A stretch of DNA of 64,000 nt from Bradyrhizobium macuxiense (GTDB lineage: Bacteria > Pseudomonadota > Alphaproteobacteria > Rhizobiales > Xanthobacteraceae): positions 847,035-911,034 of the forward strand of contig NZ_VITY01000001.1 of NCBI RefSeq assembly GCF_007993935.1, written 5' to 3'. The first letter of the stretch is position 1. The number at the start of each line of letters is the position of its first letter. Below, piece by piece: positions 26,141-35,653 of this stretch. The position numbers and the translations under genes were made by a program. The notes under the pieces are model-generated. The model was not told the DNA's origin and made no database searches. It worked only from the letters and a program-made list of their open reading frames with translations.

Positions 26141-28107
26141 TACGGGCCTATTTCAACACCGAAACCACGATCGCGCCGGCGCGAGCCTGGATGCATTCCA
26201 TCCTTGGCATTATCGGCCCTGACCTGCGCGGTGGCGACACCGAGACCGCGCCGGATTCCGCGAACTCGAATTGGATTGCGGCGCTGTGCCTGGTCGTCGC
26301 CGTGGCCCTGCTGCTGGTTGCGGCCGGACAGGGAGCCGGTCGTCGCGGCAATGACGTGGCGCCGCTGCTGTTCTGGTCCGGTACCCTGCTGGTGGTCGTT
26401 CCGACCAGCCTTCGCATCGCTTGGCCGAATGTGGCCCGGGGCGAGCGTCTCTTCCTCCTGGTTCTCCTTGTCGGCGCCCTGTTCTTCCACAAGACCATGT
26501 ATTCGCCCACGGGCTTCGCGCACCATGACGAATACCTGCATTGGATCGCGGCTGAAGATCTTACGACCGCCCGCCGGCTCTTTCTGTCCAATCCGCTCTT
26601 GCCGATCGCTTCGGTGTATCCCGCGCTCGAGATCGTGACGACGGCAATCACGAATCTCACCGGCTTGCCCATTTTTGCGACTGCGACCCTCCTGTTGGCA
26701 GTCCTGAAAGGCACCCTCATCACCGCCCTGTTTCTGTTCTACGAGAGGATCACGGGGTCTCCGCGCATCGCGGCGATCGCCTGCCTGACCTACATGGGTT
26801 GCTCGACCTTCGTGGTGTTCGAGTCGATCTTCTCCTACGAGAGCATCGCCTTCGTGCTGTGCATCTTGATTCTCGCGGTCGAGGCTGCATCGAAGGATCT
26901 GGTCGGGCGATCAAGATCGAGCGCGCTCATTCTGATCGCGCTGCTCGTGGCGAGCCTTGCGGTCGCACATCACCTTACGGCAGCCTTTGTCGCCTTCTAC
27001 CTTGGCATGCTGGCGGCCCTGGAGGCCTCGCGGCGGGACGTCTCGCTCCGGGTCCAGGCGAGGATCGCCATGGGCGCCACCGCAGCACTTGCCATCGTCA
27101 TCCCGCTGGTATGGGTGCTGGCGCACGGCAATCCTTTCACAGGTTACGTCGGCCCCGTGGTCGAAACCGGGTTCAAGGCACTGCTGGCGAAGCTCATGGG
27201 CACCAGCACCCCGCAATCAGAACACGTCAGCCCGCCGTCCCAGCCCATCTTGCTGCGCCTGACCACCTTGCTCGCGATCCTGCTCACTTCTGTCGGGCTG
27301 GCGACGGGCTTCTTTCGATCGCTGGCCATGACAGCACCGGTCAACCTGCGGTCAGGCTGGCGTCCGATTCAGGGCATCCTCAAACGACGCTGGCGCGACA
27401 GCCGCGTCGTGCTGCTCACCTTGCTGGCCTGCGGCTTTCCCATTTCGGTTGCATTCCGCTTGACCGTGAACGGGTGGCAAATCGGCAACCGGATGGGAAC
27501 GTTCGTGTTCATCGGCGTCGGATTGGTCTTTGCAGTCGGTATCGTCCATTTCTGGCAGGGCCGCGGGGCACGCGGATGGCGCCTGATCGTACCGCCCGCA
27601 GCGATCTCGGTCATCGTCATGGGCGGGGTCACGGCAGGTTCGATCGAACCGATCCGTGGACCTTACAAGGTGTCGTCGGACGCGCAGTCCATCGAGCGCA
27701 TGGGAATCGAGACGTCGCTCTGGACCAAGGAATGGCTTGGGCCAGGCAATCGCTTCACCAGCGATCGGGTCAATCGTCTGCTGCTTGCCGGCTACGGCCG
27801 GCAGGACGTGAGAAACAAGATCAACCCGGCCATCTACGCTGCTCGCGTGTTCAGGCGTGACAAGCTCGGGGCAGACGATTTCTACGCTCTCGCCAGGAGC
27901 GATCTTGATTTCCTGGTGGTGGATCTCCGTCTGACCACCGCGCCGCCAGTCCTTGGTTTCTACTTCGAGCCATGGGAACCGCAACAAGGAACGCAGCTCA
28001 CGGCCGACGAGCTGCTGAAGTTCAATGACGTCAAAGGTGTCTCCCGCACTTTCGACAACGGCTATCTCATCATCTATGACTTGAGAGGACTGCATGGCGA
28101 GCCCTAG
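26137..28107 (+). CDS. Large polytopic membrane protein of the EPS operon
   Basis: 656 residues with about ten to twelve hydrophobic segments, the first near residues 45-65 (IAALCLVVAVALLLVAAGQG) and the last around residues 485-505. A large soluble C-terminal part follows. After the third segment the sequence FAHHDEYLHWIAAEDL has an acidic/His pattern in the first periplasmic loop, like GT-C transferases (GT39/GT83). I therefore favour a GT-C glycosyltransferase or a polymerase-like role, but family membership is not certain. It overlaps neighbours at both ends (4 and 14 bp), so it is tightly coupled to them. Confidence 0.65.
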   Translation: MIRAYFNTETTIAPARAWMHSILGIIGPDLRGGDTETAPDSANSNWIAALCLVVAVALLLVAAGQGAGRRGNDVAPLLFWSGTLLVVVPTSLRIAWPNVARGERLFLLVLLVGALFFHKTMYSPTGFAHHDEYLHWIAAEDLTTARRLFLSNPLLPIASVYPALEIVTTAITNLTGLPIFATATLLLAVLKGTLITALFLFYERITGSPRIAAIACLTYMGCSTFVVFESIFSYESIAFVLCILILAVEAASKDLVGRSRSSALILIALLVASLAVAHHLTAAFVAFYLGMLAALEASRRDVSLRVQARIAMGATAALAIVIPLVWVLAHGNPFTGYVGPVVETGFKALLAKLMGTSTPQSEHVSPPSQPILLRLTTLLAILLTSVGLATGFFRSLAMTAPVNLRSGWRPIQGILKRRWRDSRVVLLTLLACGFPISVAFRLTVNGWQIGNRMGTFVFIGVGLVFAVGIVHFWQGRGARGWRLIVPPAAISVIVMGGVTAGSIEPIRGPYKVSSDAQSIERMGIETSLWTKEWLGPGNRFTSDRVNRLLLAGYGRQDVRNKINPAIYAARVFRRDKLGADDFYALARSDLDFLVVDLRLTTAPPVLGFYFEPWEPQQGTQLTADELLKFNDVKGVSRTFDNGYLIIYDLRGLHGEP

Positions 28108-28852
28108 CAAGCGGGACCTGCTTGGCGCCTGCCTGTGGGCGGGAGCGACCGTGGCTGCGGTTGCGGCCAGCGACAGCATGCTCCTGCGGGTCATCCTGGG
28201 CGTGCCGACGGCCCTCCTTATTTCCGGCCATGTGGTGTTGCGCGCGATCGGCGTAAGGACCGCGTCGCTGACGGAACATCTCGTCTGTTCGATTGGCGCG
28301 AGCTTCGCTGTCACCATCGCCGGAGGCTTTGTGCTGGATGCCATGGGATTGCTCGTGCCGCTTGGCTGGGCATTCTGGTACCTGGCGGCGACCACAGCCG
28401 CGATGCTGCTCGCTCCCGGCGACGGCAACGCCTCAATCCCCAGGGCCTGGCCGGGTCCGCTGCGAATGCAGCGCTGGCAGGGCGCGGCGGTCGTGTTGGC
28501 GATGCTCGTGACGACGGGAGCTTACGCGCTCGCGATCCACGATCAGGCGGTCGAGCGGCAGTTCAACTACACCGACTTCTGGATGCTGCCGCCGGCCAAG
28601 GGCGGTCCGGGCCAACTCGTCATTGGCGTACGCAGCGCAGAAGCCCAGGCTCAGCAATACGACCTGGAAGTCACCCTCGAGGGGAAGCCGATCGCGATCA
28701 TCCGCTCGTTGACGATTGCGCCAGGCGACACCTGGGTGCGGAAGGTCCCTGTGCCCATCCTGGCGGTCCAGCAGAAGGCCGAGGCCCGGCTCTACCTGCC
28801 GGCCGACGACAAGCTCTATCGCAGGGTCTCGGCGCTGGTGCCGGGTAGCTGA
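28094..28852 (+). CDS. Membrane protein, DUF1616-like
   Basis: 252 residues. The N-terminal half holds about four membrane segments (for example LLGACLWAGATVAAVAAS and VAMLVTTGAYALA-like stretches). It is followed by a beta-rich exoplasmic domain (TDFWMLP, GQLVIGVRSAEAQAQQYDLEV, APGDTWVRKVPVP). This resembles DUF1616 proteins next to surface-glycan genes. Function unknown; probably a partner of the preceding membrane protein, with which it overlaps by 14 bp. Confidence 0.6.
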   Translation: MASPSKRDLLGACLWAGATVAAVAASDSMLLRVILGVPTALLISGHVVLRAIGVRTASLTEHLVCSIGASFAVTIAGGFVLDAMGLLVPLGWAFWYLAATTAAMLLAPGDGNASIPRAWPGPLRMQRWQGAAVVLAMLVTTGAYALAIHDQAVERQFNYTDFWMLPPAKGGPGQLVIGVRSAEAQAQQYDLEVTLEGKPIAIIRSLTIAPGDTWVRKVPVPILAVQQKAEARLYLPADDKLYRRVSALVPGS

Positions 28853-28867
28853 GGCGGAGGCTGGGCG

Positions 28868-30145
28868 ATGCGCATCTTGCTGCTGTCCCAGTTCTATCCC
28901 CCTGTGATCGGGGGTGAGGAACGCCATGTCCGCAATCTCGGCGCCGCGCTGGCGCAGCGCGGCCATGACGTCAGCGTTGGGACATTGATGCGGCAGGGAT
29001 CACCGGAGACCGAACTGGACGGCGCGGTCCGGGTCCATCGATTGCGCGGCACGCTGCAGCGCCTGACGGGGCTCCACGCCGATCCCGAGCGTCGGCACGC
29101 ACCGCCCTTCCCGGATCCCGAACTGGCGCTCGGCCTGAAGCGGCTGATCGATCGCGAGAAACCGGATGTCGTCCACGCCCATAACTGGATCTATGCCTCC
29201 TTGCTGCCGCTCAGGGCGCTGACCGGAGCCCGCTTCGTGGTCACCCTGCACGACTACGGCCTGGTGTGCGCCAAGAAAAATCTCATGCATCTCGGAGCCC
29301 GGCTGTGCAGCGGACCGGCGCCGGCGAAGTGCCTGCCGTGCGCGGCCCGGCACTATGGCGCAGCGAAGGCGACCGTGACCACCGTCGGCAACTGGGCGTC
29401 GAGCTTCGCTGCCCGGCGCATCGTGGACCGCTTCATCGCCGTGAGCCATGCCGTCGCAGATCACACCGGGCTCACCCAGGGCACCGCGCCATATGAGGTG
29501 ATCCCCAACTTCGTGCCCGACGATGTCGAGCTGCCCGGTCCGGAGGACGCCTGCCTGCACGAGCTGCCTGAGGAGGGCTTCATCCTGTTCGTCGGCGACA
29601 TGATGCGTCTCAAGGGCATCGACGTCCTTCTGAAGGCCTATGCCGGACTGAACCGGCCGCCGCCGCTCGTCCTGATCGGACGCCGCCTCGCCGATACGCC
29701 GGCCGAATTCCCGCAGAACGTCCGCACCTTCAGCGCATGGCCGCACTCCGCCATCATGCATGCCTGGCGGCGATCCCTGTTCGGCGTGCTGCCATCGACC
29801 GGCCCCGAGGCGTGCGCCACCGTCATCATGGAGGCGATGGCGTGCGGCAAGGCCGTCGTCGCAACCGATATCGGCGGCATGCCGGATCTGGTCGATCACG
29901 GCGAGACAGGATTTCTCGTACCGCCCGGCGACGCGCCGGCGCTGGCCGACGCGATGCAGGCGCTGCTGGACGATCGCGCCTTGCCGGCGCGCCTCGGGGC
30001 GGCCAGCCTCGCCAGGGTGGGACGCCTGAAGGCCGGAACCGTCGTCTCGCGGATCGAACAGGTCTACCGGGATGTCCTGCTCGCGGCGTCGGCTGATGTC
30101 GCAAAGACCGCATACCGGGATTCGGGAGAGCCATCATGCCGATAG
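28868..30145 (+). CDS. Family 4 glycosyltransferase (GT-B)
   Basis: 425 residues. N-terminus MRILLLSQFYPPVIGGEERHVRNL; acceptor-side HAHNWIYASLLPL and HDYGLVCAKKN; C-terminal donor domain with ILFVGDMMRLKGIDVLLKAY and the E-x7-E block PEACATVIMEAMACGKAVVATDIGG. GGAGG lies before the ATG. It overlaps the flippase gene by 10 bp. A second GT4 enzyme in this operon suggests a repeat unit of several sugars. Confidence 0.9.
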   Translation: MRILLLSQFYPPVIGGEERHVRNLGAALAQRGHDVSVGTLMRQGSPETELDGAVRVHRLRGTLQRLTGLHADPERRHAPPFPDPELALGLKRLIDREKPDVVHAHNWIYASLLPLRALTGARFVVTLHDYGLVCAKKNLMHLGARLCSGPAPAKCLPCAARHYGAAKATVTTVGNWASSFAARRIVDRFIAVSHAVADHTGLTQGTAPYEVIPNFVPDDVELPGPEDACLHELPEEGFILFVGDMMRLKGIDVLLKAYAGLNRPPPLVLIGRRLADTPAEFPQNVRTFSAWPHSAIMHAWRRSLFGVLPSTGPEACATVIMEAMACGKAVVATDIGGMPDLVDHGETGFLVPPGDAPALADAMQALLDDRALPARLGAASLARVGRLKAGTVVSRIEQVYRDVLLAASADVAKTAYRDSGEPSCR

Positions 30146-31470
30146 ACTTCGTCCGGATGGCCATCACGCGACTGCGCCAGGCACTGCAAAAGAGCGCCGC
30201 CCTGGTCATGAATTCCGGCGCGCTGGCGACCGGAACGGTGGCGACGGCTGGCCTTGGCTTTGCCTATTGGTGGCTCGCAGCCCGGCTGCTTCCGCCTGAT
30301 GTGATGGGGGTCGCTTCCGGTCTGTTGTCGATGATGAGCCTCGTCACCCTGTTCGGCGAGTGCGGGCTCGCGACCCTGCTCACCGGCGAACTGGTTCGGC
30401 ATCCCGGCAAGGAGCCCGGGCTCGTCGCGGCAGCAGCTTCGCTTGGCGTGACGCTGTCGGTCAGTCTGGCCTTGTTGTTTGTCGTCGGGCAGACGTTCCT
30501 GATGGGGTCGACCGGGTCGATCGATGATTGGTTCGGGGGATTGGCCTTCATCGTCGGCTGCGGCCTGAACAATCTCACCGTGCTGGGCGATCAGGCATTC
30601 GTCGGCATTCTCCGCAGCAGCAGCAAGATGATCCGCCTGGTGCTGTTCTCAATCTTCAAACTGATGCTGCTTGCTGGTGTGACCGCCCTCGGCTTCACCT
30701 CCGCGACCGCGCTTCTCTGGACCTGGGTGGCCGGATTGCTGGCGTCCTGGATCGGGGTCGATCTCCTGACCAAAGGAGGCGCGCGCCGCCTCATCGGTAC
30801 CCCCGATTTCAAACTGCTCCACGCGCATCGTCGCCGCGTCTTCGGGCATTACGCACTCGACGTCGCATTGCTGGCGCCGGCCATTGCCATGCCCTATCTC
30901 GTGCTGGTGCTGCTGTCGCCGACCACCAATGCCGCATTTGTGGCGGTTTGGATGCTGGTCTCCGTCGCAGCCCTGATTCCATCGGCCATGGCGATGGTGC
31001 TGTTTCCCGTCGTCAGGGCGAGCCCGAAGCAATCGAGGCACAACATCCTCGTGTCGCTCACGGTATCCCTGCTGTTCTCGCTGGTGTGCGGCGTCTTCAT
31101 CTTCACCTATTCGCAGCAGATCCTGGCAGTCTTCAATCCGGCCTATCCCGGGATCGCCGGCTCGGGCCTGCGCCTGCTCGGATTCAGCCTGCTTGGATCA
31201 ACCCTGAAATTCCATGCCTGCGCGCTCGCGCGGCTGACGGACAGGATGCGCAACGCAGCTCCCTGGTTTGCGCTCGGCGGGCTATTGGAGCTCTGCTTTG
31301 CCGCCCTCGGAGCGCATCTGGGTGGACTTCAGGGCCTGGTCCTGGGCTGGACGCTCGCCGTCAGTATCGAGGGCGTCTGCGCGGCGCTCTGGTTGATGTC
31401 GGCTACGAAGCTGGTTGCCGGCGCCGATCCCGTGCTCCAGGGCTCGACCTCATCGCCGTTCCAAACCTGA
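30136..31470 (+). CDS. Wzx-like polysaccharide flippase
   Basis: 444 residues, about twelve membrane segments, with the MATE/MOP-fold organisation of O-antigen and EPS flippases: short N-terminal SAALVMNSGALATGTVATAGLGFAYWWLAARLL, the VMGVASGLLSMMSLVTLFGECGLATLL segment and symmetric C-terminal half. It would move the lipid-linked repeat unit across the inner membrane. It is the last gene of the plus-strand operon and is followed by a strong hairpin. Confidence 0.82.
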   Translation: MPIDFVRMAITRLRQALQKSAALVMNSGALATGTVATAGLGFAYWWLAARLLPPDVMGVASGLLSMMSLVTLFGECGLATLLTGELVRHPGKEPGLVAAAASLGVTLSVSLALLFVVGQTFLMGSTGSIDDWFGGLAFIVGCGLNNLTVLGDQAFVGILRSSSKMIRLVLFSIFKLMLLAGVTALGFTSATALLWTWVAGLLASWIGVDLLTKGGARRLIGTPDFKLLHAHRRRVFGHYALDVALLAPAIAMPYLVLVLLSPTTNAAFVAVWMLVSVAALIPSAMAMVLFPVVRASPKQSRHNILVSLTVSLLFSLVCGVFIFTYSQQILAVFNPAYPGIAGSGLRLLGFSLLGSTLKFHACALARLTDRMRNAAPWFALGGLLELCFAALGAHLGGLQGLVLGWTLAVSIEGVCAALWLMSATKLVAGADPVLQGSTSSPFQT

Positions 31471-31503
31471 GAAAATCCTGCTCTTGAGACACGCTGCTTC
31501 CGG

Positions 31504-31534
31504 CGAGGCCGTTCATGGCCGTTGAACGGCCTCG
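31504..31534. terminator. 12-bp hairpin between convergent genes
   Basis: CGAGGCCGTTCA pairs perfectly with TGAACGGCCTCG around a 7-nt loop. It sits between the end of the flippase gene and the end of the opposite gene, covering the latter's stop codon (31513-31515). It is a likely bidirectional terminator, without a T-run. Confidence 0.65.
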
Positions 31535-32805
31535 GCCGGGCAGCCATCGTCATTTGCGGTCGCGACGGGCGCTGTCGGCCCGCTCGTTTGCCTGCGCAGA
31601 AACCGTCCCAGGACCTGCCTCGCGCGCCGAATCCGCTCCTCGATGCGGCGCTCCAGGGTGTCGGCGCCCAGCACGATCCACGTCATCGCGTGCTCGGCAT
31701 TGGCAAGCTGGGACTTGTGCCGGGCAAAGCCCGCCAGGAAATCGTAGCCGCGCTCGCCGCGCGACATGCTGTCCTCGATCGACAGCACATGGCTGACCAG
31801 GCCGGGCTTCAGCCGGCCATCCGGCTCATAGAGAAAGCCGCTCTGATAATTCAGGACATGGCCCTCGTGCACGAAATTGTACAACACGCCAATCGTCTGT
31901 CCTGCGACCAGCGTCCGTGACATGCGGATGGCGCCGCTGGGAATTCCGCGTGCAATCAGATCCTCATGAAACGGACGGAAGCCCGGATTGACGAAGGATC
32001 CCTTGGATCCCCAGCGCGATTGATGAAAGCCGGCCAGCACCTCAAACGCGGCAAGCGCCTCCGATGTCGTCTCCATGACCTGAAACTCGAGCGCGCCCCG
32101 TTCGGCGTACAGCCTCATGGCACGATTGATCGCTTGCCGGGTGCTGCGGCCCAACGAGGCCCGGTAACTCCCGCTCTTGGCGTCGCTCTTGGCACCGCTC
32201 TTGGCACCGATCTTGGTGAAGTCGACCCACCGCGCAACGTCGGCCTCCCGCACGTCGGTCAAGAGCCCGCTCCTATCCGCCACGCCTGTCGCTGTGGCCT
32301 CGAGATCCGGAGCAATTCCTGACAGCACAAGCTCGTCGGAAGCGCTCAAGCTGTGCGCCAGGGCGTCGAGACATGCGGCCATGACGGGCGCCGCCAGACC
32401 CCGCTCGGCAAGGATGCCGTTATACTCGATGAACAGTCGGTCGAAGCCCGCGTCGCCGGTTTCGCCGAGCAGCCAGCGCGCCCGGCCATGCGCTCCGAGG
32501 CTCCACACCGTCCGCCGGCAGACGATCGCCAATCCGACGGTCCGCCCGGACGTCTGCGCGATCAGGACATGCGGATGCGCACCGCGCGGGAGATGGTCGA
32601 GCCACGTGCCGACCCAGAGCCATGACAGATAGAATGAATGCGTCGCGCGCGCTTCGAGCTCCGTCCAGCAGGCTTCGAGTTTCGCAATGTCCTGCAAGGG
32701 CTCGATGCGGACGTCGATGGGCGCATCATGGCGCCTGGCTTGCTCGACCGAAGCCGCGCGATCGGGTTCCGGTTCGATGACCGAGACGACGTGACCAGCT
32801 GCCAT
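31513..32805 (-). CDS. BioF2/CelD-like GNAT acyltransferase
   Basis: 430 residues of the same broad group as the gene at 19780: N-terminal ACWTELEARATHSFYLSWLWVGTWL, an inner GNAT-like block with SYRASLGRSTRQAINRAMRL, and a C-terminal VAGQTIGVLYNFVHEGHVLNYQSGF. A small in-frame triplication (GAKSGAKSDAKSG) lies near the middle, probably a slippage-derived linker. An acyl-transfer role on EPS is inferred. It is transcribed away from the OPX gene and converges on the flippase. Confidence 0.72.
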   Translation of the reverse strand: MAAGHVVSVIEPEPDRAASVEQARRHDAPIDVRIEPLQDIAKLEACWTELEARATHSFYLSWLWVGTWLDHLPRGAHPHVLIAQTSGRTVGLAIVCRRTVWSLGAHGRARWLLGETGDAGFDRLFIEYNGILAERGLAAPVMAACLDALAHSLSASDELVLSGIAPDLEATATGVADRSGLLTDVREADVARWVDFTKIGAKSGAKSDAKSGSYRASLGRSTRQAINRAMRLYAERGALEFQVMETTSEALAAFEVLAGFHQSRWGSKGSFVNPGFRPFHEDLIARGIPSGAIRMSRTLVAGQTIGVLYNFVHEGHVLNYQSGFLYEPDGRLKPGLVSHVLSIEDSMSRGERGYDFLAGFARHKSQLANAEHAMTWIVLGADTLERRIEERIRRARQVLGRFLRRQTSGPTAPVATANDDGCPAEAVQRP

Positions 32806-33008
32806 ATGTCGATCCTGAAACTCCAGCGGCTATGGCGGCGATCCCGAAGCGCGGCCGGGATGGTTCCCACGGCGAAATTTTCATCTTCCAGGTGCGGGAT
32901 GTGAAGGCGTTATCCCTGGCTACCCATGGCGGCGGGTTGCCCCTCAATGGGGGTAGCTCTCCGGGATATCCGGCGGGCATTCCAGACGGCACGCCGTACC
33001 GCCGGGGA
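32806..33008. promoter_or_regulatory. Upstream spacer with CCCC-N5-GGGGG dyad
   Basis: The 203-bp spacer upstream of the minus-strand acyltransferase holds CCCCTCAATGGGGG at 32940-32953. Similar C4/G4 dyads occur in the EPS spacers at 19709-19718, 20952-20961 and 34829-34841. Shared control is possible but unproven; no clear -10/-35 was assigned. Confidence 0.35.
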
Positions 33009-34691
33009 TCATTTTGGACCGGACGCCTGATCTGCAACCGCCCGGCCAACCTCCGGCCGGTTGGCGGCCCGTCCAACCGACGATCGATCGGCCGGTGATG
33101 TCGCCGGAGCTGGCGAATTGGCGTGGTTCGAATTGACCTCGTTCGAGTTCACCTCGGTCGCATTTGCCTGGCTCTTCGCATCGCCGTCACCCAGGATGAC
33201 GTTCACGAGATCGCCTGGCTGCAGCACGGTCATCCCGCTGGATTCGATGGCAACCGGCCCGGCCGGCATTTGCCGCACCACCTGGTAAGTGATCCGGTCT
33301 GCTTCTTTCGCGAATTGCGCACGGGTCGCGGGTAGCGCGCTGAGGATCCCCTCGCTGGTATTGTACTCGCGCTCATTGTCGTTGATCTGGCGCTCGATCG
33401 TCTCGATCTCGAGCTCCAGGTCGTTCCTGACGTCGGACTGGATGCGGAATCCTTCGGCCTCAAGCGTGGCGAGGCGCTGCTTCGCCGTCGCGTACTGATT
33501 GAGGGCTTCTCGCTTACGCTGCTCGGCGTCGGTCAGCTCGCTCTGAACCTGATTCAGCACCGTTGCGCTGATCACATTACGGTCCGCGAGCGAGCGCATG
33601 CTGTTGACGCGGTCCTGGCGCAGCTTGACGAGTTCGTCGAGCGACTCCATGCGGCCATACACGACAACATCCTGCTTGGCCGCCTCCAGCGCAGTCTGAA
33701 GCGCGCGCTCACGGTTCGCGCGGGCGGTGGCGATCGCCTTGCGCCGCTCGCCCTGTTCGCGGACGAGGTTGGAGGCCTCATTCGCTCCCACCAGTTCGAT
33801 CAGGCGAAGCGGAATCTTGGGCTCGGCGCCGTCGCGTTCGGCCTTCAGCACGGCTGCGCGCGCCAGCAGCTTCAGCATGGCATCGGCCGCCCCGCTCCGC
33901 TTCAGGACTTCCCGCACCGCCTCGATCTTCTGCCATGGCTCCGAGGTGCCGCGATCGAGCCCACCGGCCAGCGCCAATGCGTGCAGCACGGTCATGCCGG
34001 ACACGAACTTGTACGAGCCGGGATTCTTGACGGGCCCCAGCACGTAGATGGGTGAGCGCTCGATCGATAGAATGTTGACCACTCCCTTGCGGCCGAGCAA
34101 GCGATCGAAGCTGTCCGCCAAATCGGTACGAACCTGTTGGGTTGACCGGCCGGCAACCCGAATGGAGCCAAGCAACGGCACCGAAATCGTGCCGTCCTCC
34201 TGCACGATATACGGGAGGCTCAGCTCCGGACGCTGTACGAGACCGCGCAAGGCCGAGTTCGACGAGCGTCCCCACTTGTCCTCCTCGACGTCGACGCGTT
34301 CGTAGAAGGCGATCGTCAATTTGTCGCCGACCCCGCACAAATCTGCGGCCGGCGTATCGCGCACCGGGGTGACGATCTTGGAGCGTTCAGCGATCGTGAG
34401 AACGGGAGCGTCGCTTGGCGCGACCGTCGTCATCGCCGGCGCGCTTGGCGAATCCTGCGCCGTCACCGCGGCCACTTGCACCGCGGCCGGAGACGGCTTG
34501 TCGTACCGCGTACCGAGCGCGGCAAACGCCTTCTGCGCCATCGCGCGCGAGAATATCTCGACGGCTCCCCAGTTCTTACCCGCGGCCACGGCCACCACGG
34601 CCAGACTGACGACAGCAAGGAGGGCTCTTCTTCCCCATCGAGAGCGGGGTGGCGTGGGCCGAGCGGGCTCGGACTTTTGTTCGACAACCAT
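33009..34691 (-). CDS. Polysaccharide export (OPX/ExoF-like) protein with coiled coil
   Basis: About 560 residues. An N-terminal membrane anchor (RRALLAVVSLAVVAVAA) is followed by the Wza-type export domain (GVGDKLTIAFYERV, SLPYIVQEDGTISVPLLGSIRVAG) and an SLBB-like part (YVLGPVKNPGSYKFVSGMTVLHALALAGGL). A long coiled coil (about residues 265-470) ends in a terminal beta region (VLQPGDLVNVIL). There is no lipobox, so it is anchored by a helix like ExoF rather than as an outer-membrane lipoprotein. The ATG at 34691 is chosen; 34727 and 34811 are alternatives. It forms the periplasmic export path for the EPS. A Wzc/ExoP partner is not seen here. Confidence 0.88.
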   Translation of the reverse strand: MVVEQKSEPARPTPPRSRWGRRALLAVVSLAVVAVAAGKNWGAVEIFSRAMAQKAFAALGTRYDKPSPAAVQVAAVTAQDSPSAPAMTTVAPSDAPVLTIAERSKIVTPVRDTPAADLCGVGDKLTIAFYERVDVEEDKWGRSSNSALRGLVQRPELSLPYIVQEDGTISVPLLGSIRVAGRSTQQVRTDLADSFDRLLGRKGVVNILSIERSPIYVLGPVKNPGSYKFVSGMTVLHALALAGGLDRGTSEPWQKIEAVREVLKRSGAADAMLKLLARAAVLKAERDGAEPKIPLRLIELVGANEASNLVREQGERRKAIATARANRERALQTALEAAKQDVVVYGRMESLDELVKLRQDRVNSMRSLADRNVISATVLNQVQSELTDAEQRKREALNQYATAKQRLATLEAEGFRIQSDVRNDLELEIETIERQINDNEREYNTSEGILSALPATRAQFAKEADRITYQVVRQMPAGPVAIESSGMTVLQPGDLVNVILGDGDAKSQANATEVNSNEVNSNHANSPAPATSPADRSSVGRAANRPEVGRAVADQASGPK

Positions 34692-34992
34692 GCACGCGGC
34701 TTTCGCGTTCAATGCCGGCAGCCACATCGCCGAACGCGACCGTGGCGCCAAATGCAGCACTACGACAGGCAAAGACCTGGCTATGGTGACCCCTGGCAGG
34801 AGGACGCACAACTATCCCATTGTGGGCACCCCTTTTGAGGGAAAGGCGGAAAACCCTGTGCAGACGGCAATTCGGACCGGATCTCAGGTTCAGGTTCCGC
34901 TCGCCATATCGGCTTCGCCAACGGCACGCCCCGGCGGGTTGCCGACATCCCGTCGCACCTGCAGTGTCAAAGTGGACAACGCGCAGGATTGC
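34692..34992. promoter_or_regulatory. Spacer upstream of OPX gene
   Basis: About 300 bp without a credible gene. It has a CCCATTGTGGG dyad (34814-34824) and a CCCCTTTTGAGGG stretch (34829-34841), similar in type to the dyads in other EPS spacers. It probably carries the OPX promoter; no -10/-35 pair was recognised. Confidence 0.35.
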
Positions 34993-35550
34993 TCACGCGC
35001 GCGGGCGCGGTCCGCCGAGGCGTTGCGGCAGCGCATAGTCGAGGCGATCAGCGCAGTGGCGCAATGCCCGCTTCAGGTCGCTCTCAACCGTTCGTACGCT
35101 GACATCGAGCTGGGCTGCAACTTGCTGCGTCGTTCGTCCCTCGAGCGAGATATGATGCAGGACCTCGCGAGGCCGCACCGGCAACTCGGCAAGCGCGCGT
35201 TTGAAGGCGGCGATTTCAGATCGCGCTTCGACAATTCGGATGGTATCGGCGGTTTCGTCGCTGATATCCAACAGCTCGGCGATATCGGACGTCCTGGCGC
35301 GGCGACGTCGCGCCCGCCAGCGATCTTTCGCGACATTGAGCGCGATGCGAAGGATGTAATCGACGGGGTTACGGATCGGGTCGGAATCCGCGATCCGGTC
35401 GAGCCGCAAGAACGTCTCGTGCAGGGCATCATGGGCGACGTCGGGCGACCCGAGCGACCGGGTCAGACTCCCGATGATGCAATCATAGTTCTCCGCCAGC
35501 TCACTGCTTAGACGCGCTCGGTTGGCACCAGTCACGACCCGAATCTCCAC
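34993..35550 (-). CDS. ECF sigma factor (FecI-like), no adjacent anti-sigma gene
   Basis: 185 residues with region 2 (VAHDALHETFLRLDRI, NPVDYILRIALNVAKDRWR) and region 4 (LPVRPREVLHHISLEGRTTQQVAAQLDVSVRTVESDLKRAL). Start is a GTG. It is transcribed right behind the haemagglutinin-like gene (103-bp gap), so it may be co-transcribed and reinforce expression. No FecR/anti-sigma gene follows. It is related in type to, but not a close copy of, the sigma factor at 49479. Confidence 0.88.
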   Translation of the reverse strand: MEIRVVTGANRARLSSELAENYDCIIGSLTRSLGSPDVAHDALHETFLRLDRIADSDPIRNPVDYILRIALNVAKDRWRARRRRARTSDIAELLDISDETADTIRIVEARSEIAAFKRALAELPVRPREVLHHISLEGRTTQQVAAQLDVSVRTVESDLKRALRHCADRLDYALPQRLGGPRPRA

Positions 35551-35653
35551 GACGCACTCTCAACTGCGCTCCGGGGAAGCACCTTTGCTTCCCCGAAGTT
35601 GCTCTTCGTTGCGGGATCACTGCCGCGCTGATTATCTGCGGCTGAGAGTGGCG

